This document shows positions 16,025 through 19,721 of a DNA stretch of 19,721 nt, piece after piece. The stretch covers positions 1 through 19,721 of the forward strand of contig PANO01000091.1 in the NCBI GenBank assembly GCA_002707655.1. The letters are read 5' to 3'. Below the pieces are notes generated by a model. That model was not told where the DNA came from and did not search any database. It was given only the letters and a program-made list of their open reading frames with translations. The stretch comes from Deltaproteobacteria bacterium. Its GTDB lineage: Bacteria > SAR324 > NAC60-12. The position numbers were made by a program, and so were the translations under genes. Position 1 is the first letter of the stretch. Every line of letters starts with the position of its first letter.

Positions 16025-16058
16025 AGGGGAGCAAGGCATTGGTTTGCGACGCTCCCCT
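16025..16058 (+). terminator. Hairpin between binding protein and permease genes
   Basis: AGGGGAGC (16025-16032) pairs perfectly with GCTCCCCT (16051-16058), followed by only a short T-run and then C. It may be a partial terminator or an mRNA-stabilising hairpin that keeps binding-protein mRNA more abundant than the membrane genes, a common arrangement in ABC importers. Confidence 0.5.
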
Positions 16059-16083
16059 TTCCCCATCCTCCTTTCTCTGAAAA

Positions 16084-16944
16084 ATGCTTTACGTTGAACT
16101 GTTCCTTCAGGGGATTCTGCAAGGCAGCATCTACGCCCTGATCGCAGTAGGGCTGACGCTCGTTTACGGGCTGTTGCGAATCCTGCACGTTGCCCATGCT
16201 GGACTCTATACGCTGGGGGGCTACTTCAGTATTCTTGTCATCAACAACACAGGGAGTTTGGCACTTGGAGCCTTAGTTGCCATGCTCGGCGTGGGATTGT
16301 TGGGGGTCGTGCTGTATCGGTTCTGCTACGAACCGATTTTGGATCAGCCCCCCTTCGTGCCCTTGATCGCATCCATTGGCCTGTTCATCGCGATGGAGGA
16401 GTTGTATCGCATTCTGTTCGGTTCGTATGGGGTGACCTACACCGACCCACCTCTCCAACAAATGCTGCCCTTGGGCGGACTCTATTTGCGTCAAGCAGAG
16501 TGGGTGACCATGCTCGTCAGTGTCGCTCTGATCGGCGGACTCGCCTGGCTGTCGAGCAAAACCCGTCTGGGGCTTGCATGGCGAGCAACAGTGACCGACC
16601 CCCAAATGGCTGAATCCTTCGGAATCGATCCAATTCGGGTGCGACACCTCAACTTTTTCATCGGGTCGGCACTTGCGGGTGCGGCTGGCATGATCGTGGG
16701 GATTCTCAACAACCTCGTGGAGCCAACCATGGGGAGCGTCCCAAGTTACAAAGCCCTCGCGATTATCGTGCTGGGTGGTTTGGGCAGCGTCCGGGGAACC
16801 TTAGTTGCTGCATTAGCTCTTGGAGTGGTGGAGTCGTATGGAACGATCTACCTTGGCGATGTGCTGAACCGTGACGCGATCGCTTTTGTCTTTTTGATCC
16901 TTGTGCTGATGGTGCGTCCGCAAGGCATGTTTCGGGGAGTGTGA
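16084..16944 (+). CDS. livH: HAAT ABC transporter permease, LivH type
   Basis: The 286-residue integral membrane protein is one of two permeases of the importer. It begins with LFLQGILQGSIYALIAVGLTLVYG, typical for LivH, and ends with GGLGSVRGTL and MVRPQGMF. About eight hydrophobic segments are visible. The ATG lacks a clear Shine-Dalgarno sequence (a TCCTCCTTT tract lies upstream instead). It follows an intergenic hairpin, and livM begins one base after its stop. Confidence 0.93.
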   Translation: MLYVELFLQGILQGSIYALIAVGLTLVYGLLRILHVAHAGLYTLGGYFSILVINNTGSLALGALVAMLGVGLLGVVLYRFCYEPILDQPPFVPLIASIGLFIAMEELYRILFGSYGVTYTDPPLQQMLPLGGLYLRQAEWVTMLVSVALIGGLAWLSSKTRLGLAWRATVTDPQMAESFGIDPIRVRHLNFFIGSALAGAAGMIVGILNNLVEPTMGSVPSYKALAIIVLGGLGSVRGTLVAALALGVVESYGTIYLGDVLNRDAIAFVFLILVLMVRPQGMFRGV

Positions 16945-16945
16945 A

Positions 16946-17821
16946 ATGGGTTACGAAATCAGTCTGCTCACCATCATGGGAATCAGCATCATCGGCAGTT
17001 TGAGCCTCAATCTGATCACAGGGTTCTGCGGACAGGTGAGCTTGGGGCACGTTGCCTTTGTTGGCATTGGCGCCTACACGGCAAGCCTCTTGACCAAAGC
17101 GGGAACCCCCTTTTTTGCCGCCTTAGTCGCTGGAATGCTCCTCGCAGGTGTTTTTGGAATTATTGTCGGATTGGCCAGTCTGCGGGTTCGACACGATTTT
17201 TTGGCCATCACCACCATGGGTGTGAACTTCGTCTTCCTGGGTGTGGTGCGGCAACAGGAATGGCTGGGTGGCGAATTGGGAGTGTCCTCAATCCCTGATC
17301 CGGGATTCGGAAAGCTGGGCTTTCTTGTGGTTGTGTTTGGAGGTGTGGTGCTTGTTGTCCTACTGAGTGTCCAAATCCGACGATCCTGGATGGGGTATGC
17401 CTTTGAAGCAATCGCCGGAGATGAGGACACGGCACGTATGCTGGGCTTGGACGTTTCCCGCTACAAGCTCATCGCCTTCGCCCTTGGCACCGCTTTGGCC
17501 GGACTCGCAGGCGGACTCTACGCACACCATGTTCGCTTCATCTATCCAGACAGCTTTGCCTTTGTTGAATCAATCACCTTGCTGGCGATGGTAGTGGTTG
17601 GCGGAAATGGCTCGATCTGGGGGGTGATGCTGGCCTCGGCCCTGCTCAGTGTCCTACCCCAATGGTTCCAGTTCATTGATGACTATAAACTGCTGCTCTA
17701 TGGCAGTTTGTTGTTTGTGGTTATGCGTTTCAGTCCGGGCGGTTTGGCAGGACTCCTTCAACAATGCTTCCCCAAGGCTCAAAATTACTTGCCGCAAAGG
17801 AGGGAGGATGAGCCTACTTGA
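16946..17821 (+). CDS. livM: HAAT ABC transporter permease, LivM type
   Basis: The 291-residue membrane protein is the partner permease. It carries LNLITGFCGQVSLGH near 26-40, RVRHDFLAITTMG, and the coupling region AIAGDEDTARMLGLDVSRYKL, which contacts the ATPases. GGGGAG upstream serves as ribosome site. Its 3' end overlaps livG by 14 bp, and its last codons contain the livG Shine-Dalgarno sequence. Confidence 0.93.
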   Translation: MGYEISLLTIMGISIIGSLSLNLITGFCGQVSLGHVAFVGIGAYTASLLTKAGTPFFAALVAGMLLAGVFGIIVGLASLRVRHDFLAITTMGVNFVFLGVVRQQEWLGGELGVSSIPDPGFGKLGFLVVVFGGVVLVVLLSVQIRRSWMGYAFEAIAGDEDTARMLGLDVSRYKLIAFALGTALAGLAGGLYAHHVRFIYPDSFAFVESITLLAMVVVGGNGSIWGVMLASALLSVLPQWFQFIDDYKLLLYGSLLFVVMRFSPGGLAGLLQQCFPKAQNYLPQRREDEPT

Positions 17822-18569
17822 CATCAGGGGAGTCTCAGTCCACTTCGGCGGAGTTCACGCGCTGGAGCAGGTTTCCCTCAACCTGAATGATGGCGAACTG
17901 CTTGGGTTAATTGGCCCAAACGGCGCGGGGAAAACCACAATGCTCCGAGTGATCACCGGAGTGGTGCGGGCAAGCAGGGGCACCGTCCAGCTGGAAGGCA
18001 AACTGCTTAACGTTCTGCCCACCCACCTCCGGGTTCGCAAGGGGTTGGGGTTTGCACAGCAGCTTGTGCGTCCTTTCCAAGAAATGACCCTTGTTGAAAA
18101 CGTCGCGTTTGCCGTCGGCTCAGAGCATACACGGCACCCTTGGCGATCCCTGTTACGAGTTGAACGCAAAGCCGCACTGAGAGAGGGGCGGGAATGGCTG
18201 GCCAAGGTGGGAATCGACGGGGCAGCGGATTCCCTTCCGACAGCGGTTCCGTTGGGCTTCCTCAAGCGACTGGAAGTCGCCCGTGCTTTGGCAATACGAC
18301 CCCGGATGCTGCTGCTGGATGAACCCCTTGCGGGGCTGAATCAGGCCGAAGCAACAGCCTTTGCTGATATCCTCGTGGAACTCAACCACCAAGGGCAGAC
18401 GATTTTGCTCATCGAACACAATCTCGCTGAGGTGCGGCGGATTTGTTCCCGGTTGGTGGTGTTGGACAACGGGCGGAAACTGGACGAAGGATCCCCCGAA
18501 GTTGTTTTGACCAACCCCGCTGTTCAAGAAGCTTACATCGGCCAAGGGACTGTCTATGCTGACAATTGA
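17808..18569 (+). CDS. livG: HAAT ABC transporter ATP-binding protein, LivG type
   Basis: This ATPase powers the importer. I chose the ATG at 17808 because it follows a near-perfect AAAGGAGGGAGG and gives the standard LivG N-terminus; a longer ORF from 17649 only reads through livM. The 253-residue product has Walker A GPNGAGKT at 36-43, Walker B LLLLDEP with Asp171 and Glu172, and the switch His204. The ABC signature is unusual: PLGFLKR at 148-154 stands where LivG proteins usually have a YGxQRR-type motif. It overlaps livF by 14 bp. Confidence 0.93.
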   Translation: MSLLDIRGVSVHFGGVHALEQVSLNLNDGELLGLIGPNGAGKTTMLRVITGVVRASRGTVQLEGKLLNVLPTHLRVRKGLGFAQQLVRPFQEMTLVENVAFAVGSEHTRHPWRSLLRVERKAALREGREWLAKVGIDGAADSLPTAVPLGFLKRLEVARALAIRPRMLLLDEPLAGLNQAEATAFADILVELNHQGQTILLIEHNLAEVRRICSRLVVLDNGRKLDEGSPEVVLTNPAVQEAYIGQGTVYADN

Positions 18570-19263
18570 GAAACTGTCCTGTGGCTATGGGCCACTCACG
18601 GTGGTGCATGAAATAGATATGATCGTAAAAGAGGGTACTATTCACGCCCTCATTGGAGCAAATGGAGCAGGAAAAACCACAGCCTTGATGACGATTGCGG
18701 GGCATGTGGAGGTCAAATCCGGGAGTATCCGGATGGGAGCCGAGCGGCTGGATCAGGTGCCCACGAAAGAGCGAGTGCAACGTGGGGTTGCGCTAGTACC
18801 GGAGGGCCGCCGCTTGTTCCCAGATTTGACGGTGCGGGAAAATCTGGAGGTTGGCGGTTACTCACGACCTAAAGCTCGAATACCACAAAACCTCGACCGT
18901 GTGTTATCCCTGTTTCCACGACTGGCGGAGCGACTGGGTCAGCAGTCCGGATCCCTGTCGGGGGGCGAACAGCAAATGTTGGCCATTGGTCGGGGGTTGA
19001 TGGCCGAGCCCAAGCTATTGCTGCTCGATGAACTCTCGCTCGGACTCATGCCTCGGATGGTCGAAGATTGCTACGCTGCACTTCAGCAACTCCGTAGCGA
19101 AGGCATAACCCTGTTGCTGGTGGAACAAAACACCCGTCAGGCACTCGCCGTGGCCGATGAGGTTTGTGTGTTGGAATCTGGAAGTGTGGCGTGGCGGGGC
19201 ACCGCCGAGCAGGCCCGTCAAGACACCGGAATTATCGAAGCCTATATCGGCTTGCGGCGTTGA
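18556..19263 (+). CDS. livF: HAAT ABC transporter ATP-binding protein, LivF type
   Basis: The second ATPase of the importer, 235 residues. Walker A is GANGAGKT at 34-41, the signature is LSGGEQQ at 134-140, and the Walker B region is LLLLDELSLGL, where the family normally has proline after the catalytic glutamate (DEP). The C-terminal EAYIGLRR end is typical of LivF. The ATG lies inside the end of livG, so the two are translationally coupled. No clear intrinsic terminator follows the stop. Confidence 0.93.
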   Translation: MLTIEKLSCGYGPLTVVHEIDMIVKEGTIHALIGANGAGKTTALMTIAGHVEVKSGSIRMGAERLDQVPTKERVQRGVALVPEGRRLFPDLTVRENLEVGGYSRPKARIPQNLDRVLSLFPRLAERLGQQSGSLSGGEQQMLAIGRGLMAEPKLLLLDELSLGLMPRMVEDCYAALQQLRSEGITLLLVEQNTRQALAVADEVCVLESGSVAWRGTAEQARQDTGIIEAYIGLRR

Positions 19264-19387
19264 CCAAGATCTACTCAGGATGTCTTTTCAAAACTGGATT
19301 ATTTCAGGAAGGATGATGGAATTTGAGTAGCCAGCAGTTCTCGGTCTTTCGAGTTCGACAACCTAAACTCGGACTTGCTGAAAAAGT

Positions 19388-19640
19388 TTCAGAATTCAAG
19401 AAAAGCTCCGGAAAACCTCCGTGAACTCACAGGTTGGTCTGCTGCTGGGCTCCGACTTCCAGCAGATTGAACGGTGCCAGTTCCAAGTAGGCTACTCGAC
19501 CTGCCAAGGATTCCGAGGTCTGCTGTAGTAACGCATTTGTAGCGGAACCCAGCAACAGAAAATGTCCGGCACGCCGACCCTCACACCGATCACGACCAAT
19601 CCATCTTGCAAATTTACTGGGGTATCGTAAATTTGCGAGG
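19388..19640 (-). pseudogene. Fragment of an AAA/DUF4143-type ATPase
   Basis: On the minus strand one frame reads GHFLLLGSATNALLQQTSES, followed by LAGRVAYLELAPFNLLEV. This is the well-known central segment of AAA_14/DUF4143 ATPases, often tied to mobile or toxin-like loci. A TGA at 19427-19429 interrupts it exactly where the family has tryptophan in an LWxxGGFP motif; the next codons read VHGGFPELFLNSE. The N-terminal Walker A part and the rest of the C-terminus are missing, so this is a decayed remnant. Bases 19264-19387 show no gene I can support. Confidence 0.7.
19605..19639. repeat. Long palindrome with GCAAATTTAC arms
   Basis: GCAAATTTAC (19608-19617) and GTAAATTTGC (19627-19636) are exact reverse complements with a 9-bp loop, and the match extends to 13 bp with one mismatch. 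There is no T-run on the plus strand, so it is not a typical terminator. It sits at the broken edge of the ATPase fragment. Confidence 0.6.
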
Positions 19641-19683
19641 AAAAAAATCTAAAAGACCCTATCGGTAATAGAATCACCTGTGC

Positions 19684-19689
19684 TATACT
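19684..19689 (+). promoter_or_regulatory. Extended -10 promoter of the right-edge gene
   Basis: TGC-TATACT is a good extended -10 box about 28 bp before the ATG at 19718. No clear -35 is seen. Confidence 0.5.
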
Positions 19690-19717
19690 GCAGGCACAAC
19701 CAACATAGGAAGCCCCA

Positions 19718-19721
19718 ATGA
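19718..19721 (+). CDS. Start of a gene cut by the window edge
   Basis: An ATG at the very end is preceded at 5 bp by AGGAAG and lies downstream of an extended -10 box. Only the start codon is in the window, so nothing can be said about the product. Confidence 0.4.

Noticed and set aside
17649..17807. Longer livG start
   Set aside because: The extra 53 codons overlap livM in another frame; the ATG at 17808 has a strong Shine-Dalgarno sequence and gives the family N-terminus.
1..19721. CRISPR array, rRNA or tRNA genes
   Set aside because: No regularly spaced repeats and no conserved rRNA or tRNA segments were seen on either strand.

Overview
The window looks like chromosomal DNA from a Gram-negative, probably proteobacterial heterotroph. 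Most of it is GC-rich, with overlapping operon genes, good Shine-Dalgarno sites and sigma70-like promoters. The left 1.7 kb and the right 0.45 kb are AT-richer and carry accessory or degraded sequence. I cannot name the genus. The palindrome TCCGGA is strongly over-represented in the GC-rich part and may be a lineage signature.

Left edge (1-1705): a MITE-like element with perfect 16-bp inverted ends touches the 3' end of a PhzF-family gene on the minus strand. Directly upstream of that gene is an attC-like integron recombination site, then a very small doubtful ORF, then a promoter pointing into the array. No integrase gene is visible, so this looks like a small integrase-less cassette cluster. 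Next (1706-5238, minus strand) come S-methyl-5-thioribose-1-phosphate isomerase (mtnA), an amidase and GluQ-RS (gluQ). A terminator overlaps the end of gluQ.

Region 5358-6766: an FCD-type GntR regulator (plus strand) is divergent from a minus-strand unit. That unit has a good promoter, nested palindromic operator-like sites, a long hairpin-rich leader, a 72-aa ORF and an intrinsic terminator. This is the least explained part of the window.

Region 6779-14756 encodes a complete histidine utilisation pathway of the two-step deiminase/deformylase type. hutC (repressor) and hutF are on the minus strand; hutI, hutH, hutG and hutU are on the plus strand. Together HutH, HutU, HutI, HutF and HutG convert histidine to glutamate, two ammonia and formate. 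A HutC-like operator covers the -35 box of a near-consensus promoter for hutIHGU. A frameshifted phage-type ORF6N gene sits between that control region and hutF.

Region 14867-19263 encodes a complete HAAT-family ABC importer (periplasmic binding protein, two permeases, two ATPases) on the same strand just after hutU, suggesting uptake of histidine, urocanate or a related amino acid. After it come a decayed AAA/DUF4143-type ATPase fragment, a long palindrome, and the promoter and start codon of a gene that runs off the right edge.
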